DNA of 64,000 bases, taken from assembly GCA_001298545.1 (NCBI GenBank), contig LJCX01000027.1:124001-188000 (forward strand), in the 5' to 3' direction. Below are positions 8,026 to 16,646 of this stretch, one piece after another. A program made the translations under genes and the position numbers. The notes beneath the pieces were generated by a model. It was not told the origin of the DNA and searched no databases. It was given only the letters and a program-made list of their open reading frames with translations. Position 1 is the stretch's first letter, and every line of letters starts with the position of its first letter. This DNA comes from Actinobacteria bacterium OV320 (GTDB lineage Bacteria; Actinomycetota; Actinomycetes; Streptomycetales; Streptomycetaceae).

Positions 8026-9312
8026 ATGGGCAGTGGGACGGAAGCGGCGCGCCGGGGTTCCCCCGGCCCCGGGCCGAGCCGGGAGGTCGGCGCAGGCCGG
8101 AGCAGGCGCGGCTTCGTCGGGATGCTCGGCGGCGCGGCCGCCGCGTCGGTCCTCGCCGGGTGCGGCAGTGGCGGCGACAGCGACGGTGGCGCGGCGAAGA
8201 GCCAGGGCTCACCGCAGGCCGCGCCGCCCGGGCAGCCGTCGGCTTCGGCGTCCGCCGCCCCGGATCCCTCGCGGAGTTCCGCCGGCCCCCGCCCGCTCTA
8301 CCTGGGCACCTACACCTCCGCCGAGGGCGGCGGGAAGGGCATCGGTGTCGCCTCGTACGACCCCGCCTCGGGGCGGATCACCGGGCGGGGCACGATCACG
8401 GGTGTCCAGGACCCGTCGTATCTCGCGGTGCACCCGGACGGCGGAACGCTGTACGCGGTGAACGAACGGGAGCGGGGCGCGGTGACCGCCGTGCGGCTGT
8501 CCGACGGGAAGGTGCTGGGCGGCCGACCGACGGGCGGGGCGCACACCTGCCACCTGTCGGTCCATCCGGGCGGCCGGTGGCTGCTGAGCGCGGACTACGG
8601 CTCGGGCAGCGTGGCCGTGCACCCGATCACCGTCTCGGGGGCGCTCGGCGAGCGCACCGACCGGGTGACGCACAGCCGTCCGGCACCCCGGTCGGGCCAA
8701 CAGGGGCCGCACGCACACCAGTTCATCACGGCTCCGGACGGCGGCCATGTCCTCGCCGTCGACTTCGGCACGGACACGGTGTACAGCTACCGCCTGGACG
8801 AGCAGACCGGGACGCTCACGGAGGTCGCGCAGGCGCACACCCGGGCGGGCGCCGGTCCACGGCACCTCACGTTCCATCCCGGCGGCCGGTACGCCTATCT
8901 CGCCGACGAGGCGGACGACTCGGTCGCGGTCTGCGCGTACGAGCCGTCGAGCGGCCGGCTAACGATCGGGAGGCCGCAGTCCACGGGCGCGAAGGCGGAC
9001 ACCAACTACCCGGCGCAGTTGGCGGTCACGCCGGACGGCGGGTACGCCTTCCTCGCCAACCGCGGCGACAACACGCTCGCCCGCTACGCGGTGGAGGCGG
9101 ACGGGGCCCGGCTGCGGCTGCTCGGCACGGTGCCGGTGGAAGGCGACTTCCCCCGGCAGATCGCCCTCTCCCCCGACGGCGGCCTGCTGTTCGCGGCCAA
9201 CCAGCGCTCCGGCACGGTCAGCGTCTTCCGGGTGGACGGCACCGACGGTGAACTGCGGCTCGCGGGCGAGCCGTTCGCGTCACCCGTCGCCGTCTGTGCG
9301 CTGCCGCTGTAG
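8026..9312 (+). CDS. Tat-exported lactonase-family beta-propeller lipoprotein
   Basis: 428 aa. N-terminus carries a twin-arginine motif (SRRGFVGMLGG) ending in a lipobox (LAGC), then a Gly/Ser/Pro linker to about residue 85. The rest is a seven-bladed propeller of the 6-phosphogluconolactonase (Pgl/YkgB) family, with repeated HPDGGTLYAVNE-, HPGGRWLLSADYGSG- and SPDGGLLFAANQRSG-like blades. Extracellular anchoring makes a cytosolic pentose-phosphate role unlikely; sugar-lactone hydrolysis outside the cell is an inference. Its 3' end overlaps the convergent DUF2470 gene by 33 bp. Confidence 0.87.
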   Translation: MGSGTEAARRGSPGPGPSREVGAGRSRRGFVGMLGGAAAASVLAGCGSGGDSDGGAAKSQGSPQAAPPGQPSASASAAPDPSRSSAGPRPLYLGTYTSAEGGGKGIGVASYDPASGRITGRGTITGVQDPSYLAVHPDGGTLYAVNERERGAVTAVRLSDGKVLGGRPTGGAHTCHLSVHPGGRWLLSADYGSGSVAVHPITVSGALGERTDRVTHSRPAPRSGQQGPHAHQFITAPDGGHVLAVDFGTDTVYSYRLDEQTGTLTEVAQAHTRAGAGPRHLTFHPGGRYAYLADEADDSVAVCAYEPSSGRLTIGRPQSTGAKADTNYPAQLAVTPDGGYAFLANRGDNTLARYAVEADGARLRLLGTVPVEGDFPRQIALSPDGGLLFAANQRSGTVSVFRVDGTDGELRLAGEPFASPVAVCALPL

Positions 9313-10005
9313 GGCTCGGGGGCAGGCGGCGGCCGCCGCCTGGGTGAGCAGGACGTGCATGCGCTCGGTGAGCTGGCCGACGTCGTCGGCGGGCGCGTGG
9401 AAGGGCAGGCGTACGTCGCCGTGGGCGCGGGCGCGCTCGATGCGCAGCGTCAGTCCGTGCCGGTCGACGGCGAGCGGCTGGACCCGGACGGCGCCGTGCA
9501 GGCAGTCCCGCTGGACGAGCCGGGTGAGACGCTCCACGGCGTCGGGGTGGGCGTCGGCGAGATGCGTGAGCAGGTGCGCCTCGGCGGTGGCGAGCGGGTC
9601 GGGCTCGGCGTCGGCGAACTCCTGGAGGTCGACGACGACCGCACCGGTGGGCTCTTTGAGTACGACACGGGTGGCGTGGAAGGCGAGGTGGCCGTCCTCG
9701 GGGGTGAACCAGCCGGCCAGCCAGAGCCGAGCGCGGATACGGCCGCGGACCGGGACGGGCGCCACGTCCGCGAACTCCAGCACGGCGGACGGCTCGCCGC
9801 GGGGCGCGCAGATCGCGGCCGTCAGCAGGGTGCTGTCCTCGGGCACGTGCAGGATCACCCGGCCGTCCTCGTCGACGGTGTGCGCGCCGACGAACTCCTC
9901 GCGCCCGCCGTCCGCGGTCACCGCGCAGGACCATGAGGCCGCGAGTACCGAACGGGCCCGCTCGGCGGCGGCAGGCACGGCCGCCCAGCTTTGGCTGTCA
10001 CCCAT
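9280..10005 (-). CDS. DUF2470-domain protein under iron control
   Basis: 241 aa. N-terminal half resembles the FMN-binding split-barrel fold of HugZ-like haem-utilisation proteins; the C-terminal DUF2470 region runs from about residue 150 (LATAEAHLLTHLADAHPDAVERL) and includes the HLADAHPD stretch. ATG at 10005 has AAGGAGGAT upstream, directly abutted by an iron box, so expression should rise when iron is scarce. A role in haem or iron handling is inferred from fold and regulation, not shown. Confidence 0.8.
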   Translation of the reverse strand: MGDSQSWAAVPAAAERARSVLAASWSCAVTADGGREEFVGAHTVDEDGRVILHVPEDSTLLTAAICAPRGEPSAVLEFADVAPVPVRGRIRARLWLAGWFTPEDGHLAFHATRVVLKEPTGAVVVDLQEFADAEPDPLATAEAHLLTHLADAHPDAVERLTRLVQRDCLHGAVRVQPLAVDRHGLTLRIERARAHGDVRLPFHAPADDVGQLTERMHVLLTQAAAAACPRALQRQRTDGDG

Positions 10006-10017
10006 CCCAAATCCTCC

Positions 10018-10036
10018 TTAGGTAAGCCTTGCCTAA
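10018..10036 (-). promoter_or_regulatory. Iron box (IdeR/DmdR1-type operator)
   Basis: TTAGGTAAGCCTTGCCTAA matches 16 of 19 positions of the actinobacterial iron-box consensus TTAGGTTAGGCTAACCTAA. It lies 12 bp upstream of the DUF2470 start, touching the ribosome-binding site, where Fe-loaded repressor would block transcription. Confidence 0.8.
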
Positions 10037-10152
10037 CCTATCGGAGATCCGGGTGTTCGCCAACCATGACCGCACCGTGACCGCACCATGTCCGACCGGG
10101 ACACCGGCCGCCCGGCCTCGGCAACGAGGGCGCAGGGTCCCCCGGCCGATGA

Positions 10153-10767
10153 TCACGCCGGGCCTGCGATGACCCCCAGCAGCGCCCGCGCGCACAACTC
10201 CCCCACCTGTTCCCGTGACAGGTCCGACCCCCGCAGCCACTCCAGACAGACCGCCGTCGTGAACGCCAGCCAGCCGCGCACCGCCAGCCGCACGTCGGGG
10301 CGCTCCTCGAAGACCGGACCGAACTCCGGGTCGGCGCCGAGCGCCGCCAGGATCTGCCGCTCCTGTGCCGCGAGCGCCTGCCGGTAGACCCGGCGCACGG
10401 CCTGGTCACCGGAGGCGTCGGCGCGGTGGAAGGCCCGGTAGCCGTGGGCGTGGGCCGCCACGTACGCCAGGTAGGTGTCGAGGCCGGACGCCAGCTGTTT
10501 ACGCACCGGGACACCGGGAACGGCCGCCGTCATGCGCAGCATCCGCCGGCTCTCGCGCTCCACGACCGCCGCGAAGAAGTCCCGCTTGGTGGGGAAGTAG
10601 TGGTACAGCAGCCCCCGGGAGACCCCGGCGATCTCGGCGACCTGCTCGATCCACACGTCGTCGTACGGGCTCTCGGAGAACAGCCGTGCGCCGACCGACA
10701 GGAGCTGCTCCCTGCGCTCCTCGGTGCTGAGTCGGCGCCGGGTGCGCTCCCCCTGGTTCGCGGCCAT
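10153..10767 (-). CDS. TetR-family regulator
   Basis: 204 aa. N-terminal helix-turn-helix: EERREQLLSVGARLFSESP, then IEQVAEIAGVSRGLLYHYFP, the classic TetR recognition helix. The C-terminal ligand domain is unassigned. Divergent from the P450 gene with 107 bp between starts; that arrangement and the paired dyads in the gap suggest it represses the P450 and itself, as Bm3R1 does for CYP102 in Bacillus (inference by analogy). Confidence 0.92.
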   Translation of the reverse strand: MAANQGERTRRRLSTEERREQLLSVGARLFSESPYDDVWIEQVAEIAGVSRGLLYHYFPTKRDFFAAVVERESRRMLRMTAAVPGVPVRKQLASGLDTYLAYVAAHAHGYRAFHRADASGDQAVRRVYRQALAAQERQILAALGADPEFGPVFEERPDVRLAVRGWLAFTTAVCLEWLRGSDLSREQVGELCARALLGVIAGPA

Positions 10768-10780
10768 CCCCGCACTTTAC

Positions 10781-10836
10781 TTGACGCCGGTTCAACAGCG
10801 GCAGCAGACTGAGCCCGCTATTGAACCCACGTACAA
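10781..10836. promoter_or_regulatory. Candidate TetR operators between regulator and P450
   Basis: Two related dyads, TTGACGCCGGTTCAA at 10781-10795 and TTGAACCCACGTACAA at 10821-10836, share the TTGaac half-site on opposite strands. They lie between the divergent genes and fit binding by the adjacent TetR protein. Confidence 0.4.
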
Positions 10837-10874
10837 CATGCTCAACCTGCCGCTGCATCAAGGGAGATCGCGTC

Positions 10875-12470
10875 ATGGCGGAGACGACGGGGACGACGGG
10901 TGGGCCGGCCACGACAGGGTCGACGGGGACGACGGGGCCCGCGCGGGGGGACGTCCTGCCGAAGGGGTTCCGCAGCGCGGAGCTCGGCTGGCCCGAACTG
11001 GAGCGCATACCTCATCCGCCGCGCCGGCTCCCCCTGCTCGGCGATGTGCTGGGCGCGAGCCGGCGCACGCCCCTCCAGGACTCCCTGCGGTACGCCGGGC
11101 AGCTGGGGCCGATCTTCCGCCGCAAGGCGTTCAACCGGGAGTTCGTCTTCGTCTGGGGCGCCGGCCTGGCCGCCGACATGGCCGACGAGACGCGGTTCGC
11201 CAAGCATGTGGGGCTGGGCATCGCCAATCTGCGGCCCGTCGTCGGGGACGCCCTGTTCACGGCGTACAACCACGAACCCAACTGGCAGCTGGCCCACGAC
11301 GTCCTGGCTCCGGGGTTCAGCCGGGAGGCGATGGCGGCCTACCACCCGATGATGCTGGACGTGGCGGAGCGGCTCACCGGCCACTGGGACCGCGAGCTGG
11401 CCGCGGGCCGGGCGGTGGACGTACCCGGCGACATGACCAAACTGACCCTGGAGACGATCGCCCGCACCGGCTTCGGGCACGACTTCGCGTCCTTCGAGCG
11501 CGCCCGGCCGCACCCCTTCGTGACGGCGATGGTGGGCACCCTCACCTACGCGCAGCGCCTCAACACCGTGCCCTCCCCCGCCCTGCTGCGCCGGGCCACG
11601 CGCCGCAACGAGGCCGACATCGCCTACCTGAACCGCACGGTCGACGAGCTGGTGCGGGCGCGCCGCGACGACGGCGGCGGGGACGGCGACCTGCTCGACC
11701 GGATGCTCGACACCGCCCACCCGGAGACGGGCGAACGGCTGTCGGCGCAGAACGTGCGCCGTCAGGTCGTCACCTTCCTGGTCGCCGGCCACGAGACCAC
11801 CTCGGGCGCGCTCTCCTTCGCCCTGCACTATCTGTCCCGCCACCCCGAGATCGCGGCCCGCGCCCGCGCCGAGGTGGACCGGGTGTGGGGGGACGCCGCC
11901 GTGCCGGGGTACGAGCAGGTCGCGAAGCTGCGCTACGTCCGCCGGGTCCTCGACGAGGCGCTGCGGCTGTGGCCGACGGCGCCCGCGTTCGCGCGCGAGG
12001 CCCGGGCGGACACCGTGCTGGGCGGGGAGCACCCGATGCGGCGGGGCGGCTGGGCGCTGATCCTGACGGCCATGCTGCACCGGGATCCGGAGGCCTGGGG
12101 GCCGGACGCCGACCGGTTCGACCCGGACCGCTTCGACGCGGCGGCCGTACGCGCGCGTGCCCCGCACACCTTCAAGCCCTTCGGCACCGGGGCGCGGGCC
12201 TGCATCGGACGGCAGTTCGCGCTGCACGAGGCCACACTGGTGCTCGGGCTGCTGCTGCGCCGCTACGAGCTGCGGCCCGACCCGGCGTACCGGCTGCGGG
12301 TCACGGAACGGCTGACGCTGATGCCGGACGGGCTGCGGATGCACCTGGACCGGCGCACACCGGCACCGACGCCGACGCCGACGCCGTCCGGTGCGAAGGC
12401 CGGCGAGGCGCGCGCGGCGACGTCGGCGCCCTCAGAGCCCCGCTGCCCAGTGCGCGGGGCGGGTGACTGA
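10875..12470 (+). CDS. Stand-alone CYP102-like cytochrome P450
   Basis: 531-aa P450 whose whole length follows the haem domain of P450 BM3: HEPNWQLAHDVLAPGFS, AAYHPMMLDVAERL, AGHETTSGALSFALHYL (I helix, about 303-319), EALRLWPTAPAF (ExxR, 361-364) and FKPFGTGARACIGRQFALHE (haem Cys443). Unlike BM3 it ends soon after the haem domain in a Thr/Pro-repeat tail (TPAPTPTPTP) with no reductase. S. coelicolor CYP102B1 is a known reductase-less relative. Fatty-acid hydroxylation is the likely chemistry, with a separate electron donor. ATG at 10875 is favoured by AAGGGAGA upstream; an earlier frame start at 10821 is not. Confidence 0.92.
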   Translation: MAETTGTTGGPATTGSTGTTGPARGDVLPKGFRSAELGWPELERIPHPPRRLPLLGDVLGASRRTPLQDSLRYAGQLGPIFRRKAFNREFVFVWGAGLAADMADETRFAKHVGLGIANLRPVVGDALFTAYNHEPNWQLAHDVLAPGFSREAMAAYHPMMLDVAERLTGHWDRELAAGRAVDVPGDMTKLTLETIARTGFGHDFASFERARPHPFVTAMVGTLTYAQRLNTVPSPALLRRATRRNEADIAYLNRTVDELVRARRDDGGGDGDLLDRMLDTAHPETGERLSAQNVRRQVVTFLVAGHETTSGALSFALHYLSRHPEIAARARAEVDRVWGDAAVPGYEQVAKLRYVRRVLDEALRLWPTAPAFAREARADTVLGGEHPMRRGGWALILTAMLHRDPEAWGPDADRFDPDRFDAAAVRARAPHTFKPFGTGARACIGRQFALHEATLVLGLLLRRYELRPDPAYRLRVTERLTLMPDGLRMHLDRRTPAPTPTPTPSGAKAGEARAATSAPSEPRCPVRGAGD

Positions 12471-13262
12471 CTCCGGCAGTCTGGTGCCCGCGCTCCCCCG
12501 GGCCGCGTTCAGCTGCGGCTGGGTCAGGAAGAAGGCGCCGGTCAGGTCGGCGTCGGCGAGGCCGGTGTCGCGCAGGTCCGCGCCGATCAGATCCGCTCCG
12601 CGCAGATCGGCGCCGGTGAGGTCGGCGGCGATCAGACAGGCGCCGCGCAGGTTCGCGCCCCGCAGGTCGGCGCCCCGCAGACGGGCGCCCATCAGGTCGG
12701 CGCCCCGGCGCTCCTTCTTGCGCCCCCGGATACCCGCCCGGGCCAGTTCACTGGTCTTCAGCAGCAGCACGTTGACGTCCTGACGGTGCGCCGGGACGTC
12801 GAGGGCGAGCAGTTCCTCAGGGGACAGCCGGGTGAGTTCCTCGGTCTTCGCCAGGGTCCGGCGCAGCTCGCCGTGGATCGGGCGGGCGGCGGGCAGACCG
12901 AGCGCCTCGGTGAGGTACCAGAGGAGTTCGTGGAGCTGCCGGACGACCGGGAACACCTCGGACATCCGGCGGGCGTCCTCGGGCGCGGCCGTACGCCGGT
13001 CCCGGCCGCCGAAGGTGAGCTGCGAGACCTTCTGCCCGGCGCCGAAGCAGTCGTAGACGGTGCAGCCGGTGAAGCCGCTCTGCCGCAGTCGCGCGTGGAT
13101 CCCGCAGCGATGGTCCGCGCCGAGGTTGGGGCACTCCCGGCCCGCCGGCTTGTCGATCGCGAAGTCCGCGGAGCGGGCGAAGGGCAGGGCCACGCAGCAC
13201 AGGCCGAAACAGTTCTCGCAGTCGCCGCGCAGTCCGGCCCGGTCCACCGTCTTGTCTTGCAT
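12432..13262 (-). CDS. Cys-rich (YkgJ-like) domain fused to pentapeptide repeats
   Basis: 276 aa in two parts. N-terminal about 80 residues contain eight cysteines (CENCFGLCC, ECPNL, RCGIH, GCTVYDC) in a pattern like the YkgJ zinc/iron-chelating family. The C-terminal part is a run of A(D/N)LxG pentapeptides (GADLRGANLRGACLIAADL and onward, about 190-255), expected to form a right-handed beta-helix. Middle linker is helical. The ATG at 13262 is preferred over a GTG at 13280, neither with a strong ribosome site. Its 3' end overlaps the P450 3' end by 39 bp on the other strand. Function unknown. Confidence 0.82.
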   Translation of the reverse strand: MQDKTVDRAGLRGDCENCFGLCCVALPFARSADFAIDKPAGRECPNLGADHRCGIHARLRQSGFTGCTVYDCFGAGQKVSQLTFGGRDRRTAAPEDARRMSEVFPVVRQLHELLWYLTEALGLPAARPIHGELRRTLAKTEELTRLSPEELLALDVPAHRQDVNVLLLKTSELARAGIRGRKKERRGADLMGARLRGADLRGANLRGACLIAADLTGADLRGADLIGADLRDTGLADADLTGAFFLTQPQLNAARGSAGTRLPESVTRPAHWAAGL

Positions 13263-13303
13263 GCCGTCCAGCCTACGCACTCGACAGGGGCTGACCTGCC
13301 CGA

Positions 13304-14047
13304 TTATCGGTTGAACAGCTCGAACGCCACCGCCGGGCGGCCGCCGAACCGTTCGCCCACCGACTTCGCCACCCCGGTCAGGAAGCCCCGTGCATAGCTT
13401 TCCGGTTCCTCGTCGGTCAGCGCCTCGATATAGGCGCGGTGTTCGAGCAGCGAGCCCACCGCCCGCTCCAGTCCCGCCGACGCGTCCACGGCATGGGTGG
13501 GCGTCGCGGAGCCGGCCACCGCGACCCAGCGCACGCCGTTCCAGGGCTCCAGGCCCTGTTCGAGGAGTTCCGGGAAGATCCAGCGGTTCCCCGCGTCCCC
13601 GGCCGCGTCCAGGGTGGCGCGGCCGACCGCGACATGGTCGGGAGTGTTCCAGGCGACCCCGCCCCAGGTGTCACGGTGGTTGAGGGTGATCACCAGTTCG
13701 GGGCGGTGCCGGCGGATCGCGGCGGCGATGTCGCGGCGCAGGGCGGGACCGTACTCGACGACGCCGTCCCGGTGGTCCAGGAACTCGACCGTCGACACAC
13801 CCACCACGGCGGCACTGGCCCGCTGCTCCCGCTCGCGCAGCGGACCGCACTCGGCGGGCGCGAGGGTGTCGATGCCCGCCTCGCCCCGCGTCGCCAGCAC
13901 ATAGGCGACCTCGCGGCCGGCGTCGGTCCAGGCGGCGACCGCCGCGGAGCACCCGTACTCGAGATCGTCCGGGTGCGCCACCACGGCGAGGGCCCGCCGC
14001 CAGTCCTCGGGCATGGGCTGGAGCTGGGTGATCGTCGGCTCGGTCAT
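13304..14047 (-). CDS. PIG-L family deacetylase
   Basis: 247-aa LmbE/PIG-L-type zinc-dependent N-deacetylase. The metal motif AHPDD is at residues 24-28, followed by EYGCSAAVAAW; later PELVITLNHRDTWGG and NTPDHVAVGRATLDA carry the third ligand region (HxxV). Family members act on N-acetyl-sugars such as mycothiol or teicoplanin precursors and their conjugates; this one's substrate is unknown. It lies 28 bp after the S33 peptidase gene in the same orientation, so they may be co-transcribed. Confidence 0.88.
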   Translation of the reverse strand: MTEPTITQLQPMPEDWRRALAVVAHPDDLEYGCSAAVAAWTDAGREVAYVLATRGEAGIDTLAPAECGPLREREQRASAAVVGVSTVEFLDHRDGVVEYGPALRRDIAAAIRRHRPELVITLNHRDTWGGVAWNTPDHVAVGRATLDAAGDAGNRWIFPELLEQGLEPWNGVRWVAVAGSATPTHAVDASAGLERAVGSLLEHRAYIEALTDEEPESYARGFLTGVAKSVGERFGGRPAVAFELFNR

Positions 14048-14075
14048 GCCCGCAGACTAACCGGTGACGAAGGGG

Positions 14076-15377
14076 TCACGCCTCGTCACGGGCGAGGGCG
14101 AGCAGCCGGTCCAGGACGCGGGGGCCGCCGGCCCGGACGCCGTCGTGTTCGAACTCGTCGGTGACCCAGGTGCGCAGGCCGCGGATGGCGCGGGCGGTGC
14201 GCAGGGAGTGGGCGGTGTCGACGTACAGGTCGTCGTGGTAGATCGCCGCCGCGACCGGGACCTCGTTGGCGGCGAGGCGCGCGGGGTCGTACAGAACCGG
14301 CCAGTCGGTGCGGGCGGCGAGGAGCTCGGCGGTCTCGCGGAGCGGGCGCAGCGCGGGGTCGGTGTCGAACATCCAGGGGTGGACCGTCTCGCCGGTGAGC
14401 AGCAGCGGTCCGTCGCCGGTGAGCGCCTTCGCCGCGTCGAACTGCGGGAACTCGGCGCGCACCCGGTCGGCGGCCCAGGCGGTGGGGCGGCCGTCCTGGC
14501 CGTAGATCGCCTCGTGGACCAGGGCGTAGAGAGGATGTCCGGCGTAGGAGAGCTGGCCCTGCATCTCCTCCTGGAAGGCGTCGGACAGCGCCGGGCCGTG
14601 CGGGGTGGGGACGAAGGCCTCTTCGAGGAGGTGGTGCAGACGGTGGCTGCCCTCGCCGCCGCCGAGGAGGATGCCGAGCGTCTGGAAGGCCTCGACGGTC
14701 AGGCGGTAGCCGTTCGGGAGGGTCACCTCGTGGTGGAGGAGGTGGTCGGCGATCCGGCGGACGCGGTCGACGTCCTGCGGGTAGCGGGCGTAGTGCGCGG
14801 CGACCTTGCGTTCCATGCGCGGGTAGGCGGCGCGGTACACGTCGTCGGCGTGCGCGTCGAGAGCGGGCAGACCGCCGGTGATCAGGGCGGCGGCGAGTCC
14901 CTCCGGTGCGAGGGAGAGGTAGGCGACCGTGCAGAAGCCGCCGAAGCTCTGGCCGAGCACGGTCCAGGGGGCGCCGCCGGTGACCTCGCGGCGGATCAGC
15001 TCGGCGTCGCGGACGATGGAGTCGGCGCGGAAGTGCGCCAGGTAGTCGGCCTGTTCGGCCGGGCCGCCGCGCAGCGGGAGCGTCTGGCGGTTGGCCGGGG
15101 TGGAGTGGCCGGTGCCCCGCTGGTCGAGGAGGAGGACGCGGTACTCCTTCAGCGCCCGCCCGAGCCAGGCCGGCCTGCCGACGAAGCGGTTGGCGCCGAA
15201 GCCGGGGCCGCCCTGGAGGTAGAGCAGCCAGGGCAGGTCCTGGTCCGCCTTCTCGCTCGCGACGACCTCCCGGGCGTAGAGCCCGATCGTCTCCCCTCCC
15301 GTGTCGGCGTGATCGAGGGGGACGGTGAAGCGACGGTCGGTGAGGACGACGCCGGGCTGGCGGTAGCTGACGGACAA
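14076..15377 (-). CDS. Alpha/beta hydrolase, prolyl aminopeptidase-like (S33)
   Basis: 433 aa. Oxyanion motif LQGGPGFGA (55-62, equivalent to HGGPG), LLDQRGTGHS (83-92) and nucleophile elbow GQSFGGFC with Ser144 mark a proline iminopeptidase-type serine hydrolase. Such enzymes remove N-terminal Pro or other residues from peptides in the cytosol; no signal peptide is present. TTG at 15377 is the start, with GGGAG upstream. First gene of a likely leftward pair with the PIG-L deacetylase. Confidence 0.88.
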   Translation of the reverse strand: MSVSYRQPGVVLTDRRFTVPLDHADTGGETIGLYAREVVASEKADQDLPWLLYLQGGPGFGANRFVGRPAWLGRALKEYRVLLLDQRGTGHSTPANRQTLPLRGGPAEQADYLAHFRADSIVRDAELIRREVTGGAPWTVLGQSFGGFCTVAYLSLAPEGLAAALITGGLPALDAHADDVYRAAYPRMERKVAAHYARYPQDVDRVRRIADHLLHHEVTLPNGYRLTVEAFQTLGILLGGGEGSHRLHHLLEEAFVPTPHGPALSDAFQEEMQGQLSYAGHPLYALVHEAIYGQDGRPTAWAADRVRAEFPQFDAAKALTGDGPLLLTGETVHPWMFDTDPALRPLRETAELLAARTDWPVLYDPARLAANEVPVAAAIYHDDLYVDTAHSLRTARAIRGLRTWVTDEFEHDGVRAGGPRVLDRLLALARDEA

Positions 15378-15466
15378 CGGAGGCTCCCAGGACGATCGGT
15401 GTAAGGGCCGCGTCCCAGTTCAGCACATGTCCGGGCGGTGCAGGAGCCCGGGGGATCATGAACAGC

Positions 15467-15509
15467 TACTGAACGGGCACTCAGCACGGTTACTGAACCG
15501 TCGCTCAGC
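15467..15509. repeat. Imperfect 19-bp direct repeat
   Basis: TACTGAACGGGCACTCAGC at 15467-15485 and TACTGAACCGTCGCTCAGC at 15491-15509 agree at 16 of 19 positions, 24 bp apart. The second copy covers the LacI stop codon and forms a small ACGGTT/AACCGT hairpin. Possible decay product or weak terminator. Confidence 0.35.
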
Positions 15510-16545
15510 GCGCCGACAGGCTGGACCTGCGCACCACCAGCTCGGGCTGGAGCACCACCCGCCGGTGTTCGTGCCGGCCGGCGCCCGCGCCTCCTGCCCC
15601 TCCTTCTTCGGTCTCCTCCAGCAGCATCTCGGCGGCCAGCGCGCCCATGGTGACGGCGGGCTGCCGGACCGAGGTGAGGGGGACGGCCGCGGCGGCCGCG
15701 AACTCGATGTCGTCGTAGCCGACGATGGCCAGGTCCTCCGGTACCTTCACCCCCGCCGAGTACATCGCCTGGAGCACGCCGAGGGCGAGCAGGTCGTTGG
15801 CGCAGAACACGGCGGTCGGGCGGCGGTCGCCGAGGCCCAGCAGGCGGGCGCCCGCGTCCCGCCCGGCGGCCACGTCGAGCCGTTCGGTGGGCAGCTCGCG
15901 CAGGCATTCGGGGCCGAGGCCCGCCTCGGCGAGCGCGTTCAGGGCTCCGGTGCGGCGGTCGCGCACCTGGGTGAAACCGGGCGGACCGCTGACATAGGCG
16001 ATCGAGCGGTGACCGGCGTCGACCAGATGCCGTACGGCGAGCGCGCCGCCCGCCACGTCGTCCACCGAGACCGAGCACTCGGTGGTGCCCTCGGAGACGC
16101 GGTCCACGAGGACGAAGGGGATGCCGTGCCGGCGGAAGGAGGCGATGTTGCGGCCGGTCGCGTCGGCCGGGGTGAGCAGCACGCCCCGCACCCGCTGCTC
16201 GGCGAAGAGCGACAGGTACTCGGCCTCCTCGCCGGCGCTCTCGGCACTGTTGCAGACCATCACACCGAGCCCGGCGTCGCGGGCGGCCCGCTCGGCGCCG
16301 CGGGCGACGTCCACGAAGAAGGGGTTGCCCATGTCGAGGACGAGCAGCCCCATGATCCGGCTGCGTCCCGCGCGCAGCTGCCGGGCGGACTCGCTGCGCA
16401 CGTAGCCGAGCCGGTCTATCGCCGACAGCACGCGCGCCCGGGTCTCGGTGGCGACGGTGTCCGGGCGGTTGATGACGTTCGACACCGTGCCGACGGAGAC
16501 TCCGGCGGCACGTGCGACGTCCTTGATTCCCACCGGCTGGGCCAT
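15505..16545 (-). CDS. LacI-family regulator of the rhamnose locus
   Basis: 346 aa: N-terminal HTH (GIKDVARAAGVSVGTVSNVI) with hinge and a periplasmic-binding-protein-like sensor domain (LLVLDMGNPFFVDVARGAE, FVLVDRV, YVSGPP, IVGYDDIEFA). It is the last gene in the leftward rhamnose run, 101 bp after the BNR gene. The TGAAnnnTTTCA dyads at the divergent rha promoters have LacI-family symmetry, so it probably represses uptake and catabolic genes and releases them on binding rhamnose or a derivative. ATG at 16545 has GGAGGT 9 bp upstream. Confidence 0.93.
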   Translation of the reverse strand: MAQPVGIKDVARAAGVSVGTVSNVINRPDTVATETRARVLSAIDRLGYVRSESARQLRAGRSRIMGLLVLDMGNPFFVDVARGAERAARDAGLGVMVCNSAESAGEEAEYLSLFAEQRVRGVLLTPADATGRNIASFRRHGIPFVLVDRVSEGTTECSVSVDDVAGGALAVRHLVDAGHRSIAYVSGPPGFTQVRDRRTGALNALAEAGLGPECLRELPTERLDVAAGRDAGARLLGLGDRRPTAVFCANDLLALGVLQAMYSAGVKVPEDLAIVGYDDIEFAAAAAVPLTSVRQPAVTMGALAAEMLLEETEEGGAGGAGAGRHEHRRVVLQPELVVRRSSLSAR

Positions 16546-16646
16546 CAGGCGGGGACCTCCAGGTGAACGGGATACGGCGGGACGGCCTTCACATTCCCGT
16601 CGCCCCGCCGCACCCCTGTCCGAGTACGGATACGGGCGGATTCGGG

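Noticed and set aside
10153..15377. Secondary-metabolite cluster (P450, TetR, PIG-L, peptidase)
   Set aside because: No polyketide, NRPS, terpene or RiPP core gene, and the genes lie in several unrelated transcription units.
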